Source: Sphaerisporangium rufum (GTDB lineage Bacteria; Actinomycetota; Actinomycetes; Streptosporangiales; Streptosporangiaceae). Taken from it: 64,000 nt of DNA. The stretch's first letter is position 1. The number at the start of each line of letters is the position of its first letter. The stretch is from positions 18,391 through 82,390 of the forward strand of contig NZ_BOOU01000002.1 of the NCBI RefSeq assembly GCF_016863395.1, written 5' to 3'. Made by a program: the position numbers and the translations under genes. Below are positions 48,921 through 57,166 of this stretch, piece by piece. The notes under the pieces are model-generated. The model saw only the letters and a list, made by a program, of their open reading frames with translations. It searched no databases and was not told the origin of the DNA.

Positions 48921-49739
48921 GTGTCCGTGCTGTCCTTCCCGGTCCAAGTGGGCTGGGCGACGTTCCGGCGCACCTGGCGGGTGACCCGCCGCGCCTATCC
49001 CTGGTCCTACTTCATCGGCACCCTGATGCTCGGGGTGTTCACCGTCGGGCTGGCCCATCTCGGCCTGCAGGCGATCGGCGGCGGGCAGGTGGCCGCCGGC
49101 TTCACCGCCGCCACCGGATCGGCGGACTACCTCGGCTACATCACCGTGGGGGCCGCGGCTTTCATGTTCACCACGCACGGGGTGCTGTGGGTGGGCAAGG
49201 CGCTGATCGAGGAGCAGCGGGCCGGCACGCTCGGCGCGCTGCTGCTGGCGCCGGCCCGCCGGCTACCCTACCTGCTGGGCTTCGCCGGTTTCGCCTTCAC
49301 CGCCATCGCGCTGGAGGTGGCCGTGCTGCTCGGCTGCGCGCTCGCGCTCGGCGCCCGGCCGGCCGCCATGGGCGCGTCGCAGGCGGCGCTCGCGGTGCTC
49401 ACGTTGGGCGTGGCGGTGTTCGGCATGTCGGTGGTGCTCGGCGGCGTCATGATCACTGCCGGTGAGGCGCACATCACCCAGAACACCGTGTTCTTCGCCA
49501 TCGCCCTGCTGTCCGGCTTCACCTTCCCGCGGCAGGACCTGCCGGTGGTCCTGCAGTGGCTCGGCGAGCTGGTGCCGACCACCGCCGCGATGGACGTGAT
49601 CCGCGGGGTGTTCACCACCGGCGCCGGCGTCCCGCCCGGCCGGGCGGCGGTGGCGGTGCTGCTCGGCCTCGCCTACACCGCGGCCGGCCTGGCCTACCTG
49701 CCGCGCGCCGAGCGGCACTCCATGGAGAGGAATCACTGA
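48921..49739 (+). CDS. ABC-2 type transporter permease
   Basis: A 272-residue membrane subunit with about six helices (WSYFIGTLMLGVFTVGLAHLGLQ, AAAFMFTTHGVLWV, LLGFAGFAFTAIALEVAVLLGC, AVLTLGVAVFGMSVVLGGVMI, AVAVLLGLAYTAAGLAYL) and the ABC-2 loop SGFTFPRQDLPVVLQWLGELVPTT preceding the last helix. GTG at 48921 has AAAGGAG at 48905-48911. It forms one operon with the ATPase (one base gap) and a second, different permease, so the exporter is probably a heterodimer. Substrate unknown. Confidence 0.88.
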   Translation: MSVLSFPVQVGWATFRRTWRVTRRAYPWSYFIGTLMLGVFTVGLAHLGLQAIGGGQVAAGFTAATGSADYLGYITVGAAAFMFTTHGVLWVGKALIEEQRAGTLGALLLAPARRLPYLLGFAGFAFTAIALEVAVLLGCALALGARPAAMGASQAALAVLTLGVAVFGMSVVLGGVMITAGEAHITQNTVFFAIALLSGFTFPRQDLPVVLQWLGELVPTTAAMDVIRGVFTTGAGVPPGRAAVAVLLGLAYTAAGLAYLPRAERHSMERNH

Positions 49740-49740
49740 C

Positions 49741-50706
49741 ATGATCAGGACCGTCGGGCTGCGCAAGGAGTTCCGCACCCGCCGCGCGACCACGACCGCG
49801 GTCGCCGGGCTCACCCTGGAGATCCCCCGCGGCCGGGTGACCGGACTGCTCGGGCTGAACGGCGCGGGCAAGACCACCACCATCAAGATCCTCGCCACCC
49901 TGCTGCGGCCGACGGCCGGCACGGTGCTGGTGGACGACCTGGACCCGCTGCGCGACGCCGGGGCGGTGCGGCGCCGGATCAACCTCATCGCGGGCGGCGA
50001 GCGCATGGTGTACGCGCGGATGACCGGCCGGGAGAACCTGTGGTACTTCGGCCGGCTCTACGACGTGCCGGGCGCCGTGCTGCGCCCCCGGGTGGCCGAG
50101 CTGCTGGAGCTGGTCGGGCTGTCGGCCGCCGCCGACACCAGGGTGGAGCGGTACTCGCGCGGAATGACGCAGCGGCTGTCCATCGCACGCGGCCTGATCA
50201 ACGATCCGGCCTACCTGCTGCTGGACGAGCCGACCCTCGGCCTGGACGCGCCGATCGCCCGCGACCTGCGCCGGGTGGTCGCCCGGCTGGCCGCCGAGGG
50301 CACCGGCGTGCTGCTCACCTCGCACTACCTCGCCGAGGTGGAGGAGCTGTGCCAGCACGTGTACGTGATCGCCGGCGGGCATCACCTCACCGCCGGCAGC
50401 CCGGCCGAGCTGACCGCGCGGGCCGGCTGCCACCGGTCCGTCCGGGTCACCGTGACCGGCGCCGGGCCGGAGGTGGCCGCCGCGGTGGAGTCGCTGGCCG
50501 CCGATCTCGGCGCCGCGGCCGTGCTGGACCGGGCGGCGGACGGCTCGCTGGTCGCCTCGCTGAGCCACCCCGGGGAGATCGCCGGCCCGCTCGCCATGGC
50601 CGTGGTCGGCGCCGGCGGCACGCTCGCCGGCCTGGAGGTCGCCGAGCCGACGCTGGAGGACGCGATCCTGGCGCTCAACGACCGGGCCGGGATGGTGAGC
50701 GCGTGA
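49741..50706 (+). CDS. ABC transporter ATP-binding protein
   Basis: A 321-residue ATPase of the DrrA/CcmA multidrug group. Seen: Walker A GLNGAGKTTTIKILATLL (about 36-53), Q-loop region NLIAGGERMVYARMTGRENL, signature YSRGMTQRLSIARGL, Walker B YLLLDEPTLGLDA, H-loop GVLLTSHYLAEVEEL, and a C-terminal extension of about 90 residues typical of drug exporters. The signature is SRGMT rather than LSGGQ, as in many members. Overlaps the next permease by GTGA. Confidence 0.92.
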   Translation: MIRTVGLRKEFRTRRATTTAVAGLTLEIPRGRVTGLLGLNGAGKTTTIKILATLLRPTAGTVLVDDLDPLRDAGAVRRRINLIAGGERMVYARMTGRENLWYFGRLYDVPGAVLRPRVAELLELVGLSAAADTRVERYSRGMTQRLSIARGLINDPAYLLLDEPTLGLDAPIARDLRRVVARLAAEGTGVLLTSHYLAEVEELCQHVYVIAGGHHLTAGSPAELTARAGCHRSVRVTVTGAGPEVAAAVESLAADLGAAAVLDRAADGSLVASLSHPGEIAGPLAMAVVGAGGTLAGLEVAEPTLEDAILALNDRAGMVSA

Positions 50707-51620
50707 TCACGCTGCGGCCGCACGAGAAGCTGCTGTACCGGGCCACGCCGCGGCGGGCGGCAGCGGGCCGCCGGACCCGGCGGCCCGCCGGTCAGGCGCT
50801 GCGGCACGCGGGCCGGGTGTTCGCGGCCGAGGCCCTCAAGCAGCACCGCCGGTCCTTCGGCAGCAAGCTGGTGGTCTTCTCCATGCTGATCTGGCCGGTG
50901 ATGCAGCTGGCGGCCACCTACTACACCGTCCGCCCGCTGGCCGCCACCCCCGGCATCGCCGAGCGCTGGCCGCTCGCCGCCGACCCCGGGCTGCTGCTGG
51001 CCTTCCTCGCCACCGGCACGCTCGGCTTCACCTTCTTCTTCTCGCTGGTGCAGTCGGCCTGGCACTTCTCGTTCGAGCGCGTCACCGGAACGCTGGAACT
51101 GCTGTTCCTTTCCCCGGCCGACCGCCTGGTGATCGTGGTGGCCAACGGCTTCGGCGCGCTGGTGCAGAACGCCTGGCTGTTCACCTGCTTCATGATCGCC
51201 GCGTTCACCGTGCTCGACGTGGTCCATGTCGCCCATCCGGCGATGTACGCGGTGGTGTTCCTCGCCCTGCTGGTGCCCGCCATCGCCTGGGGGGCGTTCC
51301 TCAACAGCGTGCTGATCTTCTCCCGGGACTCGGCGTTCCTCTACACGCTGCTGGACGACCCGATGTGGTTCGCCGCCGGAGTGCGGCTGCCGCTGTTCGC
51401 GCTGCCGGGGTGGATCCGGGCGGCCGGCTCGGTGCTGCCGCTGACCGGCAGCCTGGTCGTGGTGCGCGGCGCGCTGCTGTCCGGGCAGACCGCCGGCGAG
51501 CTGGCCCCGGAGCTGGCCGCGCTGGCCGGCCTGTCGGCGCTGCTCTTCGCCGCGGCCGTGCTGGCGCTGCGGCTCGGCGAGGCGAACGCGCAGCGTACCG
51601 GCCGGCTGCGGCTGTTCTGA
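50703..51620 (+). CDS. ABC-2 type transporter permease
   Basis: A 305-residue second membrane subunit: FGSKLVVFSMLIWPVMQLAATYY, LLLAFLATGTLGFTFFFSLVQSAW, LVIVVANGFGALVQNAWLFTCFMIAAF, AVVFLALLVPAIAWGAFLNSVLIF, and the ABC-2 segment RLPLFALPGWIRAAGSVLPLTGSLVVVRGALL. GTG start at 50703 overlaps the ATPase stop (GTGA). Dissimilar to the first permease in sequence, consistent with a heterodimeric pore. Confidence 0.88.
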   Translation: MITLRPHEKLLYRATPRRAAAGRRTRRPAGQALRHAGRVFAAEALKQHRRSFGSKLVVFSMLIWPVMQLAATYYTVRPLAATPGIAERWPLAADPGLLLAFLATGTLGFTFFFSLVQSAWHFSFERVTGTLELLFLSPADRLVIVVANGFGALVQNAWLFTCFMIAAFTVLDVVHVAHPAMYAVVFLALLVPAIAWGAFLNSVLIFSRDSAFLYTLLDDPMWFAAGVRLPLFALPGWIRAAGSVLPLTGSLVVVRGALLSGQTAGELAPELAALAGLSALLFAAAVLALRLGEANAQRTGRLRLF

Positions 51621-51626
51621 GCCGGG

Positions 51627-51926
51627 TCAGGCCGGCGGGCCGAGGTGGCGCTCCAGGGAGTCGACCTTGCCGGTCATCGCGCCGGTCACCCCAGCGCGCA
51701 CGTCGGCCTTGAGCACCAGGCTCACCCGGGGTGCCACCTCGGCCACCGCCTCGACGGCCCGCCGCACGACGTCCATCACCTCGTCCCACTCGCCCTCGAC
51801 CGTGGTGAACATCGCGTCGGTGCTGTTGGGCAGCCCGCTGTCGCGCACCACCCGCACCGCCCTGGCCACCGGCTCCGACACGCCCTCGCCCACGCCCAGC
51901 GGGGTCACCGAGAAAGCTACGATCAT
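51627..51926 (-). CDS. MTH1187 family thiamine-binding protein
   Basis: A 99-residue ferredoxin-like tetramer-forming family (formerly DUF77). Seen: [71 protein letters not shown]. Homologues bind thiamine or its pyrimidine part; physiological role is poorly defined. Starts immediately after the photolyase stop (51927) and so is co-transcribed with it. Confidence 0.85.
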   Translation of the reverse strand: MIVAFSVTPLGVGEGVSEPVARAVRVVRDSGLPNSTDAMFTTVEGEWDEVMDVVRRAVEAVAEVAPRVSLVLKADVRAGVTGAMTGKVDSLERHLGPPA

Positions 51927-53216
51927 TCACCCATTGTCCAGGGCGACGAGCGGCGCCGGGTAGCCGGCCACCTTGGGGGACGCCTTCCACGGCTGGTGGA
52001 CCAGCCCGGCGGGCAGGCCGGCCAGCTCGGGGACGTACCGCCGCACGTACTCGCCACCGGGGTCGAAGCGGTGCGCCTGGCGCAGCGGGTTGAGCATCCG
52101 GTTGGGCCGGGTGTCGTTGCCGGTGCCGGCGACCCACTGCCAGTTCCCCCAGTTGTTGGCCACGTCACCGTCCAGCAGCAGCTCGGCGAAGTGCTCCCCG
52201 CCGACCCGCCAGTGCACCCGCAGCCTCTTGGTCAGGAAGGAGCCCACGATCATGCGGGCGCGGTTGTGCATCCATCCCTCGGCGAGCAGTTGCCGCATGC
52301 CGGCGTCCACGATCGGCACGCCGGTCATGCCCTCGCGCCAGGCCTGCGCGGCGTCCGGATCGTCGTTCCACTCCACCTGGCGTGGCCGGTAGTCGCGCCG
52401 GGGCAGCTCGGGGAAGGCCATCGCGACCTGGTGGAAGAAGTCGCGCCAGCACAGCTGCCGGACGAAGGCGTCCGCGCCGGGGTGCCCGCTCGCCCGGGCG
52501 ACCACCTCCGAGGGGGACACGCAGCCGAACCGCAGGTACGGGCTCAGCATGGAGGTCTGGTCCTCGGCCAGCTCGTCGTGGCCTTCGGCGTAGTCGGCCA
52601 GGCAGAGCTTCACCCACAGCTCCAGCCGCCGGCGCGCCACGCTCTCGCCGCCGCGTAGCCCGCCGGCCGGCCGGCGGCGGGCGGCGGGCACCTCCCCGGG
52701 GTCGAGCCCGGCGGGCAGCCGGACCACCCGGGGCGCGGCCAGCACCCGGCGGTGCGGTTCGGCCGTCCAGGCCCGCCAGTAGGGGGTGAACACCCGGTAG
52801 TGATCACCGGCGGCGGGGGTGAGATCACCCGGCGGCACCACGGTGACGCCCGGGAAGAGCCGGAAGTCCAGCCGGTGCTCCCGGCAGGCCTCGCCGAGCC
52901 GCCGCTCGCGGCGCCGGGCGTACCGGCTCACGTCGGCCGACGCCCAGATCGCCGCCGCGGGCAGCTCGGTGGCCAGCCGGACCGCCTCGGCCACCGGGTC
53001 ACCGCGCCGCACCACCAGGTCGCCGCCGAGATCGCGCAGCGAGGAGCGCAGGTCGTCCAGCGACTCGGCCAGGAACACGTCCCGGTGCCGGCCTCGGATG
53101 CCGGGGTCGGCGACGAACAGCGGCACCACCGTGCGCGCGCGGGCGCACGCCTCGGCCAGCGCCGGATGGTCGTGCACCCGCAGGTCCCGGTTGAGCAGCA
53201 CGATGATCGTGTCCAC
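51927..53216 (-). CDS. phr: Deoxyribodipyrimidine photolyase
   Basis: A 429-residue cryptochrome/photolyase that uses blue light and FAD to split UV-induced pyrimidine dimers. Seen: IIVLLNRDLRVHDHPAL at the N-terminus (antenna domain), the FAD domain from about 215 (TSMLSPYLRFGCVSPSEVV, FVRQLCWRDFFHQVAMAFPEL, GMTGVPIVDAGMRQLLAEGWMHNRARMIVGSFL region) and the diagnostic NWGNWQWVAGTGNDTRPNR with the electron-transfer Trp residues. Start GTG 53216 by homology; the ribosome site (AGGA two bases away) is unusually close. Divergent from the MerR/B12 regulator. Confidence 0.93.
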   Translation of the reverse strand: MDTIIVLLNRDLRVHDHPALAEACARARTVVPLFVADPGIRGRHRDVFLAESLDDLRSSLRDLGGDLVVRRGDPVAEAVRLATELPAAAIWASADVSRYARRRERRLGEACREHRLDFRLFPGVTVVPPGDLTPAAGDHYRVFTPYWRAWTAEPHRRVLAAPRVVRLPAGLDPGEVPAARRRPAGGLRGGESVARRRLELWVKLCLADYAEGHDELAEDQTSMLSPYLRFGCVSPSEVVARASGHPGADAFVRQLCWRDFFHQVAMAFPELPRRDYRPRQVEWNDDPDAAQAWREGMTGVPIVDAGMRQLLAEGWMHNRARMIVGSFLTKRLRVHWRVGGEHFAELLLDGDVANNWGNWQWVAGTGNDTRPNRMLNPLRQAHRFDPGGEYVRRYVPELAGLPAGLVHQPWKASPKVAGYPAPLVALDNG

Positions 53217-53300
53217 GTTCCTGAATTCGGTGGCGAGCGGGCCGCCGGTTGCGTCCGGACGGGCCCCGGTCTCGAATACCAGGGTGTGACCGAAAGCAGG

Positions 53301-53324
53301 GGAACGGCTCGGGAACCGGCCGTC
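53301..53324 (+). promoter_or_regulatory. Candidate ECF-sigma promoter upstream of the MerR/B12 gene
   Basis: GGAAC (53301-53305), 16 bases, GTC (53322-53324): the -35/-10 layout common to ECF-type sigma factors. It lies 51 bases before the MerR-type start and in the phr divergent gap. The ECF sigma gene two genes downstream could act here. Short motifs in GC-rich DNA can occur by chance. Confidence 0.35.
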
Positions 53325-53375
53325 GCCTGGCACCCTTTTACCTCGGCGGGTGACTCCGCCGCGGAGCACTGGACG

Positions 53376-54338
53376 ATGCGCATGGACGAGCAGACCGCCG
53401 GCGAGGCCGGCGAGCCGGGGGACGACGGGCCGAGTTACGGCATCGGCGCGGTCGCCCGGCGGCTCGGCGTGCCCGCGCCCACCCTGCGCACCTGGAATCT
53501 CCGCTACGGCATCGGACCTAGCCATCGCAGCCCCGGCGGGCACCGCCGGTACGGCGCGCTGGACCTGCGGCGGCTGGAGGAGATGAACCGGCTGATCAAG
53601 GCGGGCCTGCCGCCGGCCGAGGCGGCGCAGGCGGCGCTCGGCACCCGGGTCGCGCCGCCCGGCCGACCGGCGGGCACCCGCCTGGTGCCGGTGGAGGTCA
53701 CCCCGCCCGCGGCGCCGGCCCATCCCAGGGTACCGACCGCCGCGGCGCTGGCCCGGGCCGCGGTCAACCTGGACGGCGCCGCGGTGGTGGCCGGTCTCGC
53801 GGCCGCGCTGGCCGAGCACGGCGTGCCGTGGACCTGGCGGCACCTGGTGCTGCCGGTCTTCGACACCATCGTCCGGCGGCAGGAGACGACCGGCGCGGGC
53901 GTGGAGATCGAGCACCTGTTCTCCGAGCGGCTGCTCAGCGCGCTGAGCGAGCGCGCCGGGCGCCCGCCGGTCCCCGCCCATCCCCGCCCAGTGCTGCTGG
54001 CCTGTGCCGCGGACGACCAGCACAGCCTGCCGCTGTACGCGCTGGCCGCCACGCTGACCGGCTCGCACGCCCTGGAGACCCGGGTGCTCGGGCCGCGCAC
54101 CCCCTACGCCGCGCTGGGTGACGCGATGCGCCGGCTCGGCCCGGTGGCGGTCTTCGTATGGTCCCAGCTGGAGGAGACCGGTGATCCGGCCCCGCTGGGC
54201 CGGTTGCCGGTGCTGCGCCCGGCGAGCCGGATCATCGTCGGCGGGCCCGGCTGGTGGGACGTCCCGCTGCCCGCGGGCGTGACCCGGGCCGTCTCGCTGC
54301 CCGACGCCGTCACCCAGGTGCTGGCCGGCCTCCACTAG
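53376..54338 (+). CDS. MerR-type regulator with a B12-binding photoreceptor-like domain (LitR/CarH group)
   Basis: A 320-residue protein: MerR winged helix at residues 20-90 (GIGAVARRLGVPAPTLRTWNLRYGIGPSHR, GGHRRYGALDLRRLEEM) and a C-terminal part with the four-helix cap and cobalamin fold of LitR/CarH. The cap motif Glu-His is present (E179-H180 in VEIEHLFSER), though the usual Trp ten residues earlier is Gln; the lower-ligand motif D-x-H is present (D214-Q-H216), 36 residues later, as in CarH, though its following Gly is Pro. It probably binds adenosylcobalamin and dissociates from DNA in light. Divergent from photolyase, before an ECF gene. Confidence 0.8.
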   Translation: MRMDEQTAGEAGEPGDDGPSYGIGAVARRLGVPAPTLRTWNLRYGIGPSHRSPGGHRRYGALDLRRLEEMNRLIKAGLPPAEAAQAALGTRVAPPGRPAGTRLVPVEVTPPAAPAHPRVPTAAALARAAVNLDGAAVVAGLAAALAEHGVPWTWRHLVLPVFDTIVRRQETTGAGVEIEHLFSERLLSALSERAGRPPVPAHPRPVLLACAADDQHSLPLYALAATLTGSHALETRVLGPRTPYAALGDAMRRLGPVAVFVWSQLEETGDPAPLGRLPVLRPASRIIVGGPGWWDVPLPAGVTRAVSLPDAVTQVLAGLH

Positions 54339-54636
54339 CGGCCGCCGCGTATCGCGACGGCCAGGTGCCCGATCGCCGGGCCCGCGCCGCCGGCCGGGCG
54401 GCATCCATGGCCGGCCGCCGCGCCGCACCGGCCGGGTGCCCGCCGGGCGACGCGAACCTGCGTGCCCTGCGGGGATCCGCGCCGGGCCGGCCACCCGTCC
54501 AGGGCCGGTGACCGGCCGCCCGGCGATCTCCGGCGCGAAATCCATGACACCGATTTGACCCGGGATGGGTTGCGCCACGCCGCCCAGGGCAGCTACGAAT
54601 AGGTTTTGAATAAGTTTCTGACCCGAGGAGGGTCCT

Positions 54637-55161
54637 ATGACGGAAACCCTGGGCGCCCGGCTGGCGAGCGGCGACGACGCCGCGCTGGCCGAGTGCCTTC
54701 GCACCCACGCGGGGTTGATCGCGTCCTACCTGCGCAAACTGGTCCCGGCGCAGGACGTCGAGGACGTGCGGCAGGTGGTCTTCGCCGAGGTGTGGCGCTC
54801 CCGCGCGCGGTACGACCCGGCCCGCAGCCTGGAGGCCTGGCTGCTCGGGATCACCCGTAAGCGCGCCATCGATCACCTGCGGGCGCGCACGCTCACCACC
54901 GTCCCGCTGGAGAGCGTGTCCGAGCCCGGCGACGAGGACGGCCGCGACACCGCCGAGGCGGTCGGGCGGCGCGACCAGATCGAGCGGGCGCTCGCCGTGC
55001 TGCCGGACGCCCAGCGCGAGGCCATCGAGCTCGCCTACTGGTCGGACCTGACCCAGCGCGAGATCGCCGAACGGCTCGACGTGCCGCTGGGCACCGTCAA
55101 GGCCCGTACCTCCCGCGGCCTGCACCGGCTGTCGGCCGTGCTGTCCCCTCTCGCGGCGTGA
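54637..55161 (+). CDS. ECF RNA polymerase sigma factor
   Basis: A 174-residue ECF sigma: region 2 (LIASYLRKLVPAQDVEDVRQVVFAEVW, SLEAWLLGITRKRAIDHLRAR; about 25-85) and region 4 (LPDAQREAIELAYWSDLTQREIAERLDVPLGTVKARTSRGLHRL; about 125-168). ATG 54637 after GAGGAGGG. The 298-base gap upstream is GC-rich with an AT-rich 60 bases before the start and no recognised operator. No anti-sigma gene follows (200 bases of non-coding, then converging treZ). In Streptomyces, the ECF factor LitS works with LitR in light induction; position beside a LitR-like gene suggests the same. Confidence 0.88.
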   Translation: MTETLGARLASGDDAALAECLRTHAGLIASYLRKLVPAQDVEDVRQVVFAEVWRSRARYDPARSLEAWLLGITRKRAIDHLRARTLTTVPLESVSEPGDEDGRDTAEAVGRRDQIERALAVLPDAQREAIELAYWSDLTQREIAERLDVPLGTVKARTSRGLHRLSAVLSPLAA

Positions 55162-55362
55162 CCGCGCGCCGCCAGGGCACGACCGCCATATGACCGGGCC
55201 ACTCGCCCCCGACGGTCACCCGGTCCCCGAACCGGAGAGCCCGGCGACCGGCCCTCCGGTGACGCCCCTGGTGGCCTGGCCGACCGCGGGCGGCACCCGC
55301 CGGGCGGCCCGGCGGAGCGCCTGGGGCACCCCCGCCGCGCCGCCCGCCTGACGGCGGCCCGG

Positions 55363-57114
55363 TCAGGTGGTTCCCGGACGGACGACGGCCAGCGAGCGGG
55401 GCGGCAGAGTGAGATCCGCCCCGGCCAGCGAGATCTTCGGATCCGAGGCCAGCAGCACCGTACCCGGGGCCGGCGGCACCGTGCCGGATGCCAGCGGCAC
55501 CGTCACGGTCGCCTCGCCCAGGTTGGCCGCCACCCGCAGCGTCCCCCGGTGCACGATGATCCACCGGTCCTGCTCGCTCACCTCGGTGACCACCCGGTCC
55601 AGCCGCGGGTCGGCGAGCTCCGGGCACGCCCGGCGCAGCGCGATCAGGTCGCGGTACCAGCCGAGCAGGTCCGCGTGCCCCGGCGCCGACCGCTCGTCCC
55701 AGTTCAGCTTGGAGCGGTGGAAGGTCGCCTCGTCCGACGGGTCGGGCGCCATCGCGCCCCAGTCGTCGTAGCCGTGGCCGAGGAACTCCCGCTCCCGCCG
55801 CTCGCTCTCGCCCTGCTTCAGATGCGGCTCCACGTGGTCGGTGAAGAACTGGAACGGGCTGCTCGCCCCCCACTCCTCCCCCATGAACAGCATCGGGGTG
55901 AACGGCGAGGTCAGCAGCAGGCCGGCGCCCAGCCGCAGCGCCTCGGCCGGCAGCCGGTCGCCCATCGCGCGGTTGCCGATCTGGTCGTGGTTCTGCAGGC
56001 AGGCCACGAAGCGGTATCCGGGCGTGCGCAGCCGGTCCACCGGGCGGCCGTGCACCCGCCCGCGGAAGGTCGAGTAGGTGCCGTCGTGCAGGTAGGCAGA
56101 GGTGAGCACCTTGGCCAGCGCGGCCATCGACCCGAAGTCGCAGTAGTAGCCGTGCCGCTCGCCGGTGATCGCCGAGTGCAGCGCGTGATGCACGTCGTCG
56201 TCCCAGGTGGCGGCCAGCCCGTGACCACCGGCCTCGCGCGGGGTGACCAGCCGGGGGTTGTTCATGTCGGACTCGGCGATCAGCGTCAGCGGCCGGCCGA
56301 CCGCGGCGGCCAGCCCGTCCACCTCGATCGCCAGCTCCTCCAGGAAGTGCAGGGCTCGGCTGTCGACCAGCGCGTGCACGGCGTCCAGGCGCAGCCCGTC
56401 CATGTGATAGTCGCGCAGCCACTGCACGGCGTTGTCGATGAAGTAGCGGCGCACCTCGTCCGACCCCGGCCCGTCCAGGTTGACCGCCTGCCCCCAGAAG
56501 GACGCCGCCGACTCGTTGAAGTACGGCCCGAAGGGCGCCAGGAAGTTCCCCGACGGCCCCAGGTGGTTGTAGACCACGTCCAGCAGCACGCCGATCCCGG
56601 CCCGGTGGCAGGCGTCCACGAACCGCTTGAGGCCGTCCGGGCCGCCGTACTCCTCGTGCACCGCGTACAGGTCGACGCCGTCGTACCCCCAGTTGTACCG
56701 GCCGGGCACCGGCGGCACCGGCAGCAGCTCGACCAGGTCGACGCCCAGCTCCACCAGGTGCGGGATCCGGGCCGCCGCCGCGTCGAAGGTGCCCTCGGTG
56801 GTGAACGTGGCGACGTGCAGCTCGTAGATCACCGCCCCCGGCAGGGCCCGGCCCCGCCAGGCCTGGTCACTCCAGCGGAACTCGCCATGGTCGTACACCC
56901 GGCTCGGCCCGAAGATGCCCTCCGGCTGCCGGCGGGTCCGCGGGTCGGGCAGCGGGTCCCCGCCGTCCAGCCGGAAGGCGTAGTCGGTGCCGTGGCCGGC
57001 ACCGGGCACCTCGGCCGTCCACCAGCCGTCCCCGCGGGCGGCCATCTCGTGCCGCTCGGTGCCGCCGATCTCCACCTCGACGCGACCGGCCGCCGGCGCC
57101 CAGACCTCGAACAA
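55363..57114 (-). CDS. treZ: Malto-oligosyltrehalose trehalohydrolase TreZ
   Basis: A 583-residue GH13 enzyme that releases trehalose from maltooligosyltrehalose. N-terminal beta-sandwich (FEVWAPAAGRVEVEIGG), catalytic barrel with ELHVATFTTEGTFDAAA, VVYNHLGPSGNFL, nucleophile Asp244 in DGLRLDAVHAL, acid Glu281 in LIAESDMNNPRL, and Asp377 in CLQNHDQIGNRAMGDR. The start is TTG at 57114, chosen because it has GGGGAGGG four to five bases upstream and gives the standard LFEVWAP N-terminus. Third gene of glgX-treY-treZ. Confidence 0.93.
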   Translation of the reverse strand: MFEVWAPAAGRVEVEIGGTERHEMAARGDGWWTAEVPGAGHGTDYAFRLDGGDPLPDPRTRRQPEGIFGPSRVYDHGEFRWSDQAWRGRALPGAVIYELHVATFTTEGTFDAAAARIPHLVELGVDLVELLPVPPVPGRYNWGYDGVDLYAVHEEYGGPDGLKRFVDACHRAGIGVLLDVVYNHLGPSGNFLAPFGPYFNESAASFWGQAVNLDGPGSDEVRRYFIDNAVQWLRDYHMDGLRLDAVHALVDSRALHFLEELAIEVDGLAAAVGRPLTLIAESDMNNPRLVTPREAGGHGLAATWDDDVHHALHSAITGERHGYYCDFGSMAALAKVLTSAYLHDGTYSTFRGRVHGRPVDRLRTPGYRFVACLQNHDQIGNRAMGDRLPAEALRLGAGLLLTSPFTPMLFMGEEWGASSPFQFFTDHVEPHLKQGESERREREFLGHGYDDWGAMAPDPSDEATFHRSKLNWDERSAPGHADLLGWYRDLIALRRACPELADPRLDRVVTEVSEQDRWIIVHRGTLRVAANLGEATVTVPLASGTVPPAPGTVLLASDPKISLAGADLTLPPRSLAVVRPGTT

Positions 57115-57166
57115 TGTCCCTCCCCAGCTCGCGCGGCGGCCAAGGCCACGAGCCTGGGCCGCCCCG

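Noticed and set aside
54339..54636. An operator or small gene in the gap before the ECF sigma gene
   Set aside because: Only GC-rich sequence and an AT-rich end; no symmetric site or plausible frame that I could support.
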